Assembly: GCF_002939385.1 (NCBI RefSeq)
Contig: NZ_MULI01000001.1
Coordinates: 370,598-434,597, forward strand
Direction of reading: 5' to 3'
From: Streptomyces sp. MH60
Lineage (GTDB): Bacteria; Actinomycetota; Actinomycetes; Streptomycetales; Streptomycetaceae
DNA: 64,000 bases
Shown: one piece after another, positions 8,335 to 19,400 of the stretch
Layout: every line of letters begins with the position of its first letter
Numbering within the stretch: position 1 is the stretch's first letter
The notes under the pieces: generated by a model
The model's database searches: none
Told to the model about the DNA's origin: nothing
Seen by the model: only the letters and a program-made list of their open reading frames with translations
Program-made: the position numbers and the translations under genes

Positions 8335-9297
8335 GTGACCAATCACAATGAGGCGGCGGCTGTCCGTCCGTTGACACTCGCCTGGGTGCGCCGGCACCTG
8401 GAGGCCGGTGAGCGGATCGTCGGAACCGAGGCGCTGCGGGGCGGCCTCACGGCGGACGTGCGGAGGCTGACCATCGGTACGCCGGACGGTGGCACCCGTG
8501 ACCTGGTGCTGCGGAGCTTCGTCGACCCGTTTCACCTAGGGCACGCCGAGGACTCGCTGAACAGGGAGGCCAGTGCCCTGACCCTGCTCACGGGGACCGG
8601 CGTGCCGGCTCCCGGACTGGTCGCGGTTGATCAGACCGCCGCGTACTGCGAATACCCCTCGCTCCTCATGACACATCTGGCGGGCCGGACGGCCCTCGAC
8701 GACGAGGGATTGGAGGCGCGCGTCCCCCTGCTGGCCCGCCAACTTGTGGCGATCCACACGGTGCGCCCCGCCGAACGGCCCCGGAACTATGTCGCGTTGA
8801 CGACCGCCGACACCGTCGCCGTTCCCAGGGGCGCCGACGCGGCGGCTTGGGCCGCCGCTGTCGACGTCATCCGTAGCCCCCCGCCGCCTTACGAAGGGCG
8901 GTTCCTGCACCGGGACTTCCAGCCGGGCAACGTACTGTTCGACGTGCCGCCTTTGAGGCCAGCAGATAACCGGATCACGGGGGTCGTCGACTGGGCGGCG
9001 ACCTCCTGGGGCCCGGCGGATCTCGATGTGGCGCACTGCTCGGTCAATCTCGCGCTGCTGCACGGCCCGGAGTGGGGTCTACGGTTCCCCGAGGCGTATG
9101 AGCAGGCTGGCGGGGTGCTGGCTGCGGACGCGAGCGAACGGCTGTACTGGCTGGTCCGGGACGGGCTGGCATCCTCAGAAGAAGTGCAGGTGGTGGCGCA
9201 GACATGGCGAGGGGCAGGGAGGACAGAGCTGACGACGCGAGCTGTGGAGGCGCGGCTTGATGCCTATGTCACCGCACTGATGGACGCGCCAGGCTGA
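8335..9297 (+). CDS. Phosphotransferase, APH-like kinase fold
   Basis: This 320-residue protein has the aminoglycoside-phosphotransferase fold. The catalytic loop FLHRDFQPGNVLF (H-x-D-x4-N) is near residues 190-203, and the metal-binding motif VVDWAATSWGPADLDVAH follows. The N-terminal lobe begins with a region similar to the nucleotide-binding sheet (IVGTEALRGGLTADVRRL). The start GTG at 8335 follows GATGAGG. Many proteins of this family phosphorylate small metabolites (choline, homoserine, macrolides) rather than aminoglycosides, so resistance should not be assumed. It stands alone between remnants. Confidence 0.82.
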   Translation: MTNHNEAAAVRPLTLAWVRRHLEAGERIVGTEALRGGLTADVRRLTIGTPDGGTRDLVLRSFVDPFHLGHAEDSLNREASALTLLTGTGVPAPGLVAVDQTAAYCEYPSLLMTHLAGRTALDDEGLEARVPLLARQLVAIHTVRPAERPRNYVALTTADTVAVPRGADAAAWAAAVDVIRSPPPPYEGRFLHRDFQPGNVLFDVPPLRPADNRITGVVDWAATSWGPADLDVAHCSVNLALLHGPEWGLRFPEAYEQAGGVLAADASERLYWLVRDGLASSEEVQVVAQTWRGAGRTELTTRAVEARLDAYVTALMDAPG

Positions 9298-9324
9298 GTC
9301 AAGGCGGGCCGGGACGCGGAGGCG

Positions 9325-9540
9325 TCAAGGCGTCCTGTGCCTCGGATTGGCCGGAACGCGGCAATCCGCCGGGCACATCGCTAGCCCTGCGGGGTGTCCC
9401 GTCGCGCTGCCAATGTAGTCGGCGTCGATAAGACGGGTGAGTTTCGGCGGGAGCACGAAAGGGTGCTGGTTGACGGCCGGGTAGGTGTGCTCCTGGTCCC
9501 GGCTGATGTGGTCCTCGGTGAGCTCGACGATACGGGTTCA
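9325..9540 (-). pseudogene. Probable site-specific integrase fragment
   Basis: One minus-strand frame reads RIVELTEDHISRDQEHTYPA, then VNQHPFVLPPKLTRLIDADY and IGSA, before drifting to a stop at 9325-9327. The pattern R-I-V-x-L-T-x-D-H-x5-D followed by LPP and a Leu/Ile helix is reminiscent of the catalytic-domain entrance of tyrosine recombinases found in Streptomyces arms. No catalytic Arg/His/Tyr set is visible in what remains. It overlaps no other recognisable gene. Confidence 0.3.
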
Positions 9541-9611
9541 GGGGAAGGGCGTAGGGACGGACGAGGGCAGCCGCGCTGCGGACGTCCAGGGGCAACGCCG
9601 TATTGCAGGCC

Positions 9612-9651
9612 AGCACCGCGGCGGCCGGCACCGCGGCGGCCGGCACCGCGA
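9612..9651. repeat. 15-bp tandem repeat
   Basis: GGCACCGCGGCGGCC is repeated back to back about two and two-thirds times just beyond the 3' end of the PfaC-like gene. On the minus strand it would encode Ala-rich sequence but it lies outside the gene. It has no clear stem-loop role. Confidence 0.6.
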
Positions 9652-9696
9652 TCGTACGGGCCCGGCGGCCGACCTCGGGATGGCGGACCGAGCAGA

Positions 9697-12600
9697 TCAC
9701 CGCACGGGCGGGGGGCCCGACACCACCCGCATTCCCAGCCCCCGTACCCGGTAGATGCACGTGTCGTCGCCCCACAGCGTCGCGTCCGCCACGGCATAGG
9801 GCCCGCGTGCGTCCATACCGGTCTCCACGATGTCCATGTCCACCCGGATCAGCCGGTTGGCGGGGGTGATCTGGCCCCGGTACGTCCACTCCGTCTTCCG
9901 GCCGGGCAGCACCGGGTCGAACCGGGGGTGGACGATCCCCTCCGCCGCGCCGCCTTCGATCAGGTGGTACTGGAGCAGCTGGCACATGGCCTCGACCCCC
10001 AGGGAGCCGGGCTGCACCGGGTCCTGGAAGAAGTGGGCCCGGAAGAACCAGGCGTCCGGGCGCACGTCCTTCTCCGACCGCAGTCGGCCGAGCCCCGCGC
10101 TTCCGCCCTCCGGCCAGCAGCCCGTGACCCGGTCCAACATCAGCAGCATGCGGCCCGGCAGGCGCAGCTCCCCGGCGCAGTAGGAGGCGGGCCGGGCGGT
10201 CAGGTCGACCACTCGGTCGCAGGGCTCGTCGAGACGGGCGTGCTCCTCGGCCGGGACCGGCAGCCCTTGCTGGTCGTCGAACGCCGACCGGGGGAAGTAG
10301 CCGAAGACCGTGGTGAGTTCGGCGAGGGGCGCGTCGTCGGCCGTGCACACCACGCGGAACGACTCGATGATCATGTCCCCGCTGCGCGAGACACGGGTCA
10401 GTTCGGCCCGGGTGCGGATCGTACGCGTCCCGGCGGTGACCTCGCCGGTGACCGTCTTCGCTCCGTCCAGATTGCGGAACAGCAGGTCCTGCTCGCTGGT
10501 CGTCGCGCTGCCGGCGTACGAGGCCAGCCACCCGCAGGGCTGCAGCGCGACCTCCATGAGGATCGCGAGCGGCATGCACCGGGACGGGTTCTGCTCGAAG
10601 TACCACGCCCGTTCCGGTACGTCGTACTCGGCGACGACGACGCTGCCCTCTCGCATGCCGCCCTGGACGCCGTCCACCGAGACGATCCGGCTCATGAAGT
10701 GGTAGGGCGGCCCGGGGAGCCTGGCGACCCTGCGGGTGCCGTCGAAGGGCTCGTACATGGTGCCGAACGCCTCGCTGGGCCGGCCCCAGGCGCATGCCAG
10801 CAACGACGCGTAGTCGAAGCGGAACCCATCGGCCGCGACGGCCACCGCCTTTTCCTCCCGGTGCCCGGACAGCCCGCCGAGCCGTGGCGGCGGCACCGGC
10901 ACTCCGTCCTCCTGCACGGCGGGCGGGCCCGAGCCCCGCCACTGCGACAACGGCCAGTCGGGCACCAGCCGGAGTGCCATGCCGCGCCCCAGGAACGCCT
11001 TCCTGCCGTCCACCGACCCGAGGACATCGGCGTGGAGCGTCGGCACCGGCCCGGCCGAGACACCCCGGACGAACACCTCGTAGACGATCCTCCGGGACTC
11101 CGGGGTCGCCTGGCCCCGGCACATGGTCCGGGACGGCTGTGTGTCGACCGGCTCGAAACGCCAACCGTCCCGGTCGACGGTGTGGCCCGAGGCCGTCAGA
11201 TAGAAGGCCATGGCCTGGAGACCGCCCTGGAGCATCAGGGTGCCCGGCATGCAGGGGTCGTTCTTGAAGTGACCGGTGAAGAACCAGTCGTCCGGGGACA
11301 CCGCCGTCTCGGCGCGCAGATACCCCCGGCCCCACGGTCCGCCGACGGGGTCGAACACGGTGACCTCGTCCAGCAGGCGCAGCCGCTCCCCGTCGAGAAG
11401 GGGTGTCCGCACATGGGCCGCCGTCGCCTCCCAGCCCTGCCCGAAGCACTCCGCGGGCGACCCCTGCGCCAGGGCCCGCACCCGGTCCGTACCGAAGCGG
11501 GTCCGCTCGCAGCGTACGGCCGGAGGGTCGAACGGAAGGCCGTCGCCGGGAGCGTGCTCGGCCGGGTCCCAGCGCACTCCGCCACTGCTGGCCAGCTCGG
11601 CGGGGGTGAAGAAACCAGCTTGGCCCTCGCGGACGCTGAGCCGCAACTCACCGTCCACGTAGCAGTCGTAGTGGAAGAAGGCCAGCCGGACCCCGCCCGC
11701 CTCCGCGTGGCCGTCCACATGGATCTCGAAGCGCAGGGTGTCGCCGGGGCGGGGCGGGCCACCATGGAACGTCACCTCGCAGCCGAGCAGGCGGTAGACG
11801 CGCTCGCCCCGGTTGAGCAGGTCCGCCCCCAGCCAGCTGAGCAGCAGCAGATCGGCCTGTCCCGCCTCGATCAGCACGCCGGCCGGCATGCGTCCCGTCG
11901 CGTCCAGGTACCAGCTGTCGGTCAGGATGTCGGTCTCCGTCCAGATCCGCCCGTCCGTGCGGACCGGTCCCGGCAGGACGAGCGCCGCGGGCACCGCGTC
12001 GACGGCGGTGACCCGGTCGGCGAAGAGCATCGGCGGTCCGGGCATCCGGGTCTGCACCGCGTACCGGTCCTGCTCGGCGAAGCGCGGACCGAACAGCGTG
12101 GAGATCTTCCCGGAGGCATGGTGCTCCAGCTGGGCCCGGTCGAACACCGGCTTCGCCTCCGGGACAGGGACCGGATCCGGAGCCGTGCCGGGGCGCGCGG
12201 CTGATACCGGGCCCCGCGGTCGTACGGGGGCGGACGCGGCGCACGGCGGTCGTACGGGGAGGGCGGCGGACGGCGGTACGGAGGCAACGCCTCCCGGGGG
12301 CAGGGAAATCGCCGCGCGTCCGGCGTCCGCCCTGCCGCCCGCCGTCAGCGCCGTGACGGCCAGCGTGGACACGTGCAGGAACCGCCGGTGGGCCTCCGCG
12401 TGCGCGGCCATGATCTCCTGGTGCACCAGGGCAGCCCGCCGGCTCTGCCGGGCGACCGTGCCCGCGACCCCGGGCGCCGGGGACGCCGGGTCGGACAGCC
12501 GGGCCACCGGCCCCACCGCGGCAGCGGGTACGGCGGCTACCGGGGCACCGTACCGTTCCGCGGGAGCGGGCCGCTCCGCCGGCACCGGCGCCAGCTCGGG

Positions 12601-15600
12601 GGCCCGGGGCAGAACGGTCACGGCGGGCTCCAGGGGCGGCAGGCAGGGCGTGGGGGGTACGGCAACGGTGACGGTCGGTCCGGGGGCCGGGAGACCGGTA
12701 GCGGCCTCGGCGAGCCGGGCGGTCAACGCGTCGGCCCGCACCTGCACCCCGGCCACCACGAGTTCGCCGACGGCCAGGCACAGATTCCGCAGCCCGGGGT
12801 CGTCCGGGGTGTCCAGCGCGACGGCCACATACTCCCGGTCCCCGAGGACCCGCTTGATCCAGCCGGTGCACAGCTTCCGGGGCCCGTGCTCCACGAAGAC
12901 GCGGACACCGTCCGCCCACGCCCGCTCGATCGTCGCCGCGAAGTCGATCGTGCCCAGTCCCTGAGCGGTGAGCGCTTCGGCGGCCCGCTCAGTCGTCGGA
13001 CGGTACGCCCGGCCGGTGGCCCCGCTGTAGAACCGGACCCCCGGCACCTCGACCGTGGGGCGGCGGTGGGCCTCGCGCCACACCTCGCGGACCTCCGCCA
13101 ACTCCGGGGCGTGGGCGGCCATGTCGTAGTCCAGCTCGATCGCCCGGTCCACGCCCAGCCGGGTGACCACGGCCGCGCACGCCCCGGACTCGCCGCCGAC
13201 GACGCAGACCCCGGGCGCGTTCACCGCCATCAGATGGACCGCCCGCTCTCCGGCGAGCTCCGCGCGGACGGCCTCCAGCGGCGCGGCGACCAGATAGCTC
13301 GACCAGCGGTCGCCGCCGATGCCGCGCTGCCGCCAGTAGCGCCGCACCGCCCGCAGCTCACCCGTGAGTTCCGTGGTGAACAGCCCGCTCTCCCGCGTCG
13401 CCTCGTACAGCCCCGAGGCGTCCGGCCACGCGCCCAGCGCGACCAGTGCCGTCGACTCGCCCGAGGAGTAGCCGATCGCGGCGTCCGGCCGCAGGCCCAG
13501 CACCTCACGGCTGAACACCGTGTGGAAGACCGCCAGTTCGGCGACGGACCAGATCTGGCCGAGCACCCCGGGCCCCGCCCCGGAGCGCAACCGCGTCCCG
13601 ATCGCCCGGTGCCCCGCACGGACGCTCTCGCCCAGCGACGGGCACGCCAGCGTCAGCGCCTGACCCATCCCTGGGTACGCGGCCGAGCCGTTGGTGTACA
13701 CGAAGGCGGTCTCTCCGCCGACCGGCGCGTCCCGGTACAGGACATCCGCCGGGCGGGCACCACCCTCCGCCAGCCAGCGACGGGCCGCTTCGCGGCGCTC
13801 CGCCCAGGCGGTGCCGCCGTCCGCCACGAGAGCCAGCCGGGCCGGGCCCGCCGAGGACTCGGTCCCGGCCTCCAGGGCGGCCAGCACCTCCGCGCGGTCC
13901 GCCCCGGAGAAGACGCGCAGGCGCGGGGCGGACCCCGGCAGCCACGGCCAGGGGTCCCCGGCGCGCAGCCGGACGCTCATGGCCGGCCCCTCCATCGGTA
14001 CGGCGACGGCCCGCGCGGTGTGGGTGACGGCCGCCGTGTCGGCGGGCGCGTCGAGGCGGGGGACCGCGCGGTGCTGGAGCGAGAGCGCCGCGACGGCGAC
14101 GGACACCAGCCCGGATGCCGCATGGGCGCGCCCGAAGGCGGACGACGGATCGAATGCCGCGTCCGGGCCGTCGCCGATGACCATGTCGGGTTCGTCGCCG
14201 GCTTCCTCGTCCAGCACGGCGACGACGGTGTCCCCGTCCCGGCGGGCGGCGTCCAGCAGCTTGAGGACCAGGACGACCGCCGCGTCACCGGGCTCCACGC
14301 CGGGAGCGGACTCCCGCACGGCGGCCCGGTGGACCGCCTCGCAGGACAGGTCGGTGGCGCCGACGAGCGCCGCGTCGACCTCCCCCGACCGCAGGGCGCG
14401 GGCCGCGGCCTCCAGCGCCACCAGCCCGGACGCCTCCTCGGCGGACACCGTGAAACTCGGTCCCGCCAGGTCCAGTTGGGTGCTGATGCGGTTCGCCGCC
14501 AGGTTCGGCATGCTGCCCACCACCCCCTCCGCCGTCATGGGCGGGGTGAAGGCGTCCCGGGCGAGGTCCGCCGACGCCGCGGTGACGGGCACACCCGACT
14601 CCTCCAGCCAGTGGGGAATCCGCCAGCGCGCGCCCGCCCGGGCCACCTCCGGGTCCACGCCGGTACCGATGACCACCATGGTCCGCTCCCGGGGCAGGTT
14701 CACCGTCCGGGCCGCCTCCCGGGCGGCCTCCAGCACCAGGAGCTGATGGCGTACGGTCCGCTCCAGGGCCAGCGGGGGGAAGCACAGGCCCGTCAGCCGC
14801 ACGGCGATCTCCGCGACCGGGCCGCGCCGTTCACCGCCCAGCACCGCCCGGCGGAGGTCCTCGACCGATGTCCCCTCCCCGACCCGCGCCCCGATGGCCA
14901 CGATCGCCACGGGTACCGCGCAGGCCCCGGGCGTACGGTCGCCCGGCGCACCGCCGTCGGCTGCCGCGGCCGGGATGTCCGGCGCGTCGGGTCCCGGAAC
15001 CGGGGCCCTCGGTGCCCGGTCCGCCGGTGCGGCCCGCCGCGCGGTGGACCGCGGTCCGTACGCCGGCCGGGACACGGAGGGCGGGGGAGCGTCGTCCGGG
15101 TCGTCGAGGAGCAGGTGGGCGTTGGTCCCGCCGAACCCGAACGCGCTGACCGCCGCCCTGCGGGGCCCCACCCACTCCTCCGCCGTGTCCAGCACGCGCA
15201 ACGGCGTGCCCGACAGGGCGTCCAGCGGCCGACGCGCGCCGAGTGTCGCCGGGCGCACCCCGGCGCGCATCGCACCCAGCACCTTCAACAGCCCCGCCCC
15301 GCCCGCCGAGGCCAGCAGATGCCCGATGTTCGACTTCGCCGAACCGATCGGCACATCGTCGGCGGCCCCGAAGACCCGGGCCATGCCCCGCGCCTCCACC
15401 GCGTCGCCGACCGGGGTTCCCGTCGCATGGCACTCGACGAGCGACACCGACTCGGGAGCGACGCCCGCCGCCTCGTACGCCAGACGCATCGCCCGCACCT
15501 GGCCCTCCTCGGACGGGCTGATCAGACCGGACCCCCGCCCGTCGTTGGACAGCCCCACCCCGCGGATCACGCCGAACACGGGGAGCCCCGCCGCGCGGGC

Positions 15601-16410
15601 CTCGGAGAGCCGCGTCAGGGCGACGAACCCGGCGCCCTCGCCGTGCACCAGCCCGTCGGCGTCCCGGTCGAAGGGGCGGCTGCGCCCCGTACGGCTCGTC
15701 GCGGACAGCCCGCAGAACCCCACGTGCAGGTAGAGAGGGTCGGGCCGGCTGACCGCACCGGCCACCATCAGGTCGGCCGTGCCGTCGTGCAAGCGGTCGC
15801 ACGCCAGCTTGATCGCGTACAGCGAGGAGGCGCAGGCCGCGTCGAGGGACCACGCCCCGGCCCCGAGCCCGAGCGCGCGGGCCGCGATCAGGGCCGGGAG
15901 GCCGGAGGAGAAGCGGTTGCGGGCATCGGGGCGAGGGTGGCGTCCACCCGTCAGCAGCGCTTGGCGGAGCGCCGGGCGCTGCGCCGACAGCCAGACGTGT
16001 TCGGCGAAGGCCGCCCCGGTGGGGGTGGGGTACGACAGGTTGCCCAGGATCAGCCCGCCGCGCCGCAGCGGTGTGGTGCGGCCCGCCTCCGTGAGCGCCT
16101 GTCGTACCCCGTACAGCACCCAGTGGAAGAGCGGGTCCAGCGTCGCGATCCGCTCCGGGGGGAGGAGGAAGCCTTCCGGGTCGAAGACGGATTCGAATCC
16201 TTCGACGTACCCCCCGATGTCGGTCCAGGTGCGGTCGAGGTGGTCGTCCACCGTTCCCATGACCCGGTGCCGCGGCAGCCGCCACCGGCCTTCCGGGGCC
16301 GCCGTCAGACTCGTCCGCCCGGCGGCGACGTTCTCCCAGAACCCGTCCGGGTCCAGTGCGCCGGGCAGGACACAGCCCCGGCCGACGATGGCGATCGGTT
16401 CGAAACGCAT
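9697..16410 (-). CDS. PUFA-synthase-like megasynthase, KS-CLF-AT-DH-DH (PfaB/PfaC-like fusion)
   Basis: This protein has 2,237 residues. The first ketosynthase (about 1-440) has C193 in DAACASS, H328 in CHATGTP and H364 in SNIGH. A chain-length-factor-like KS (about 500-815) lacks the active cysteine (SAEEASG near 656). An acyltransferase follows (about 830-1230) with GYSSGES (S982) and the EHGPRKLC motif. After a Pro/Ala-rich linker come two FabA-type dehydratase didomains: HFKNDPCMPGTL (H1714, D1718) and HFFQDPVQPGSL (H2126, D2130). This is the content of PfaC plus the AT of PfaB in one chain, as in thraustochytrid subunit B apart from its ER. It lies 61 bases downstream of the PfaA-like gene. 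The domains would extend and dehydrate acyl chains on the PfaA ACP. The exact product is unknown. Confidence 0.9.
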   Translation of the reverse strand: MRFEPIAIVGRGCVLPGALDPDGFWENVAAGRTSLTAAPEGRWRLPRHRVMGTVDDHLDRTWTDIGGYVEGFESVFDPEGFLLPPERIATLDPLFHWVLYGVRQALTEAGRTTPLRRGGLILGNLSYPTPTGAAFAEHVWLSAQRPALRQALLTGGRHPRPDARNRFSSGLPALIAARALGLGAGAWSLDAACASSLYAIKLACDRLHDGTADLMVAGAVSRPDPLYLHVGFCGLSATSRTGRSRPFDRDADGLVHGEGAGFVALTRLSEARAAGLPVFGVIRGVGLSNDGRGSGLISPSEEGQVRAMRLAYEAAGVAPESVSLVECHATGTPVGDAVEARGMARVFGAADDVPIGSAKSNIGHLLASAGGAGLLKVLGAMRAGVRPATLGARRPLDALSGTPLRVLDTAEEWVGPRRAAVSAFGFGGTNAHLLLDDPDDAPPPSVSRPAYGPRSTARRAAPADRAPRAPVPGPDAPDIPAAAADGGAPGDRTPGACAVPVAIVAIGARVGEGTSVEDLRRAVLGGERRGPVAEIAVRLTGLCFPPLALERTVRHQLLVLEAAREAARTVNLPRERTMVVIGTGVDPEVARAGARWRIPHWLEESGVPVTAASADLARDAFTPPMTAEGVVGSMPNLAANRISTQLDLAGPSFTVSAEEASGLVALEAAARALRSGEVDAALVGATDLSCEAVHRAAVRESAPGVEPGDAAVVLVLKLLDAARRDGDTVVAVLDEEAGDEPDMVIGDGPDAAFDPSSAFGRAHAASGLVSVAVAALSLQHRAVPRLDAPADTAAVTHTARAVAVPMEGPAMSVRLRAGDPWPWLPGSAPRLRVFSGADRAEVLAALEAGTESSAGPARLALVADGGTAWAERREAARRWLAEGGARPADVLYRDAPVGGETAFVYTNGSAAYPGMGQALTLACPSLGESVRAGHRAIGTRLRSGAGPGVLGQIWSVAELAVFHTVFSREVLGLRPDAAIGYSSGESTALVALGAWPDASGLYEATRESGLFTTELTGELRAVRRYWRQRGIGGDRWSSYLVAAPLEAVRAELAGERAVHLMAVNAPGVCVVGGESGACAAVVTRLGVDRAIELDYDMAAHAPELAEVREVWREAHRRPTVEVPGVRFYSGATGRAYRPTTERAAEALTAQGLGTIDFAATIERAWADGVRVFVEHGPRKLCTGWIKRVLGDREYVAVALDTPDDPGLRNLCLAVGELVVAGVQVRADALTARLAEAATGLPAPGPTVTVAVPPTPCLPPLEPAVTVLPRAPELAPVPAERPAPAERYGAPVAAVPAAAVGPVARLSDPASPAPGVAGTVARQSRRAALVHQEIMAAHAEAHRRFLHVSTLAVTALTAGGRADAGRAAISLPPGGVASVPPSAALPVRPPCAASAPVRPRGPVSAARPGTAPDPVPVPEAKPVFDRAQLEHHASGKISTLFGPRFAEQDRYAVQTRMPGPPMLFADRVTAVDAVPAALVLPGPVRTDGRIWTETDILTDSWYLDATGRMPAGVLIEAGQADLLLLSWLGADLLNRGERVYRLLGCEVTFHGGPPRPGDTLRFEIHVDGHAEAGGVRLAFFHYDCYVDGELRLSVREGQAGFFTPAELASSGGVRWDPAEHAPGDGLPFDPPAVRCERTRFGTDRVRALAQGSPAECFGQGWEATAAHVRTPLLDGERLRLLDEVTVFDPVGGPWGRGYLRAETAVSPDDWFFTGHFKNDPCMPGTLMLQGGLQAMAFYLTASGHTVDRDGWRFEPVDTQPSRTMCRGQATPESRRIVYEVFVRGVSAGPVPTLHADVLGSVDGRKAFLGRGMALRLVPDWPLSQWRGSGPPAVQEDGVPVPPPRLGGLSGHREEKAVAVAADGFRFDYASLLACAWGRPSEAFGTMYEPFDGTRRVARLPGPPYHFMSRIVSVDGVQGGMREGSVVVAEYDVPERAWYFEQNPSRCMPLAILMEVALQPCGWLASYAGSATTSEQDLLFRNLDGAKTVTGEVTAGTRTIRTRAELTRVSRSGDMIIESFRVVCTADDAPLAELTTVFGYFPRSAFDDQQGLPVPAEEHARLDEPCDRVVDLTARPASYCAGELRLPGRMLLMLDRVTGCWPEGGSAGLGRLRSEKDVRPDAWFFRAHFFQDPVQPGSLGVEAMCQLLQYHLIEGGAAEGIVHPRFDPVLPGRKTEWTYRGQITPANRLIRVDMDIVETGMDARGPYAVADATLWGDDTCIYRVRGLGMRVVSGPPPVR

Positions 16411-16471
16411 GCGGGTCTCACTTCACGGCGGGGTGCAGAGGGCGGGTTCACACAGGAGGGAAAGTGCCCGG

Positions 16472-19400
16472 TCAGGAGGGACGGCTGACGAGTTCGACGC
16501 CGGTCAGTTCCAGCAGGACGGACCCGTCGGGACCCATCAGCGCGGCGTCGCAGCGTGCCCCGGTGTCGTGGACCTTCCGTCCCCGCACCACACAGCGCAC
16601 GGCGTCGTCCACCGGGCCGCGCCGGTACACCCCGCACTCCGCGACGGCCATCGGCAGGGTCGCGGTCCCGAGCACCTTCTCGCCCCACAGCAGCGCGAGT
16701 TGGAGCGCGCCGTCCACGGCGGCCGGATCCAGCGGACCGTGCCCGCCCGGCCAGCCCAGGGACCGCAGGCCCGCGACCGTCGCCTCCGCCCCGTGCTCCG
16801 ACACACCGCGCACTTCGCGCAGGGCCTGGAACCGGGGGCCGTGGAAGAGGACGCCCCCGTCGTACGGCGCGGTCACGTCGAGCGGCTTCAGGTCCGCCGG
16901 AGTGTCCCAGGAGGACCGGTCCGGCACTCCGTCGCCGGTGTCCACGACGGCACGGAAATGCGCCGGGCCCTCCTCGCCCCGCAGCTCCGCCTCCAGCCCG
17001 GCCGGGGAGCCGGGCGCGCCCCGGCTGCCGAGCACGGTGAGCCGGTGGCCCACGCCTTCCAGCTCCGGCAGGTCGTACTTCCGGTACACCCGCAGATCAC
17101 GCAGGACGAGCTGCCCCTCGGCCGGCAGCCAGGCTGCCGCGGCGCCCGCGAACCAGTTCAGGACCAGCGCCACGGGCAGCACCGGGACACCGGCGGGCGC
17201 GTGGTCGGCCAGCTGCGGCAGGGTGTCCGAGCTGACCAGCACCTGTGCGCGCAACCGCTCGTCCGCGACGGCCGGCCCGTCGCCCGCCGTCAGCACGACA
17301 CGGGCCTCGCCGGCCGCACCGTCCAGTTCGGCGGTGCAGGCCGCGGCCCCCTGGGGCGGGGGGATGAGCGGCACCCCGGCCCGGCCGAAGTGCGCGGCCA
17401 GGGCCGGGGTGACCATGCCGCCCTGCCAGGGGCCCCAGGCCACGCAGCGCACCAGGCAGCCGGGGCGGCGAGCCTGCTCGGCCGACGCGACCTGCTGGAG
17501 GACCTCATTGGCCATGGCGTAGTCGCTCTGGCCCGCGTTGCCGAACACGGCGGCCACCGAGGAGAACAGCAGAATCGTGTCCAGGGGATCGTCCGCCGTC
17601 GCCGACAGCAGCGCCCGCAGGCCGTCCACCTTCGTGGCCATGACCAGCTCGGCCTGCTCGTCGGTCTTGTCCGCGATCCGCTTGTCGGCGAGCACGCCCG
17701 CCCCGTGCACGATGCCGGTCACCGGCCCCCACGTCGTGCGTACCTCGCGCAGTGCCGCGGTGAGGGCGTCGGCGTCGCGGACATCCACCCTGACGTACAG
17801 GGCGGGCGAACCGGCGGCCTCCAGCCCGGCCAGCGTCGCCCGTACTTCGCGGGCGGCGAGAATCCTCCGGGCCTCCTCCGCGATCCGGGCGGGCGAGGAC
17901 CCCTCCGCATCCCGGGCCCGCTCCGCGAGCAGCCGGGTGAGGGCCCGTTCGTCGGTGGCCGATGCCAGGCCGGCGGGCTCGGCGGCGGCCTCCGTCCGTC
18001 CGAGCAGGACGATCCGCGGCCGGTGGGTCCTGGCCAGGTCGAGCAGCGCGGCGGCGGTCACCCCGCGGGCGCCGCCGGTGGCCACGATCACGGAGTTCTC
18101 GCCGACGCGCGGGGCGCCGCCGGGTGCGAGCGGGCCGGGCACCATCCGCAGCAGGGCGCGGGTGCCGTCCGCGCGAAGGCCGACCTCCGTGTCGGCTCCG
18201 CCTTCGAGCAGTTCGCACACGATCGCGTCGGCGACCTCTTCGTCATCCCGCTCGCCCCGCTCGCAGTCGAGGACCCTCACCTGGATGTCCGGCCACTCCT
18301 TCGCGGCGGTCCTCGCCAGTCCGGCCGTCCCGCCCAGCCACGCACGGCCGGGCGCGTGTCCGCCGAGCCCGAAGTCGCCGCCGGTGTCCTGGACGGTGAC
18401 GAACAGGCCGCCGCCCCCGGCCGCCCGCGGTGCCAGCGCGCGCGCCGCGCGGAGCGCCGAGCGGTGGACCTCCCGGGCCTCGTCCGGTGTGCCGTTCGCG
18501 GAGAGGCCGCCGAGGTGGATGACGCCGCGCGCCCCTTCGGGCACCTCCGCCACGGCGGTGGCGTCCACACCGCGCTCCGCCAGCTTCCGGGCCACGAGGC
18601 CGACGACCGGGCACCCGGCCACGTCCTCGCCGCTCACCACGACCGGCCCGTCCAGCAGCCCCGCCGTGGCCAGCCCGGACGCCGGTGACTCCACCATGCG
18701 CGGCACCAGCCGCGTCAAGGGTGCCCACCCGTCCGCCCCCGCCTCATCGGCGGACCGCTCGGATCCGGCGCCCCGTACGGCCGGGGCAGCGACGGTCGTG
18801 GAGAACGGGGCCTCCTCACGAGCCTTTGCCGGGGAGGGTCCGAACGCGTCCGCGCGGGGCGCGGGCACGGCAGGGACGTCCGGCTCCGGCGCGGCCCCGG
18901 CGGTCCGGGCGCCGGAGGCGAGTGCCGCGGTGATCTCGCGCAGGGTACGGAGCTTGCCGAGCTGTCCGGCGTCCCCGGCCGCCAGGTCGCCCACCCGGCG
19001 GCGGACGGCCGACAGAATCTCGACCCGCTTGATGGAGTCGACGCCCAGGTCCGCCTCCAGATCCATGTCCACGTGCAGCATGGCGGTCGGATAGCCGGTG
19101 AGGTCGGCCACCACCGACAGGAGCAACTCCTCCAGCTCGGAGGGAGACAGCTCCGAGGCAGTGAGCTCCGACGCCGATGGGTCCGGCGCCGACGCGTCCC
19201 CTGCCGGTGCTTCGGTCGGCACGGCCGGCTCCGATGCCGAGGGGCGCACCGCGTCGCTCGCCGGAGGGGCGCTCGCCTCCGGCACGGGATACGGCGCCGC
19301 GGCCCCGACGACCGCCGCGGGAGCCGGCGCCGCCACCGGGGGCGCCACGGCGGCCGGTACGTCGAGCGGGCCGACGGAGCGGGGCAGCGGCAGCGGAGCG

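Noticed and set aside
8335..9297. Antibiotic resistance gene
   Set aside because: The APH fold covers many metabolic kinases, and nothing here shows a drug substrate.
9299..11449. Long minus-strand frame overlapping the 3' end of the PfaC-like gene
   Set aside because: Out-of-frame shadow, although a short part near 9325-9540 in another frame was kept as a possible integrase remnant.
12373..16488. A 1,371-codon open frame on the plus strand across the PfaC-like gene
   Set aside because: It is a high-GC shadow, Arg/Gly/Pro-rich with no motifs, antisense to a gene with clear catalytic residues.
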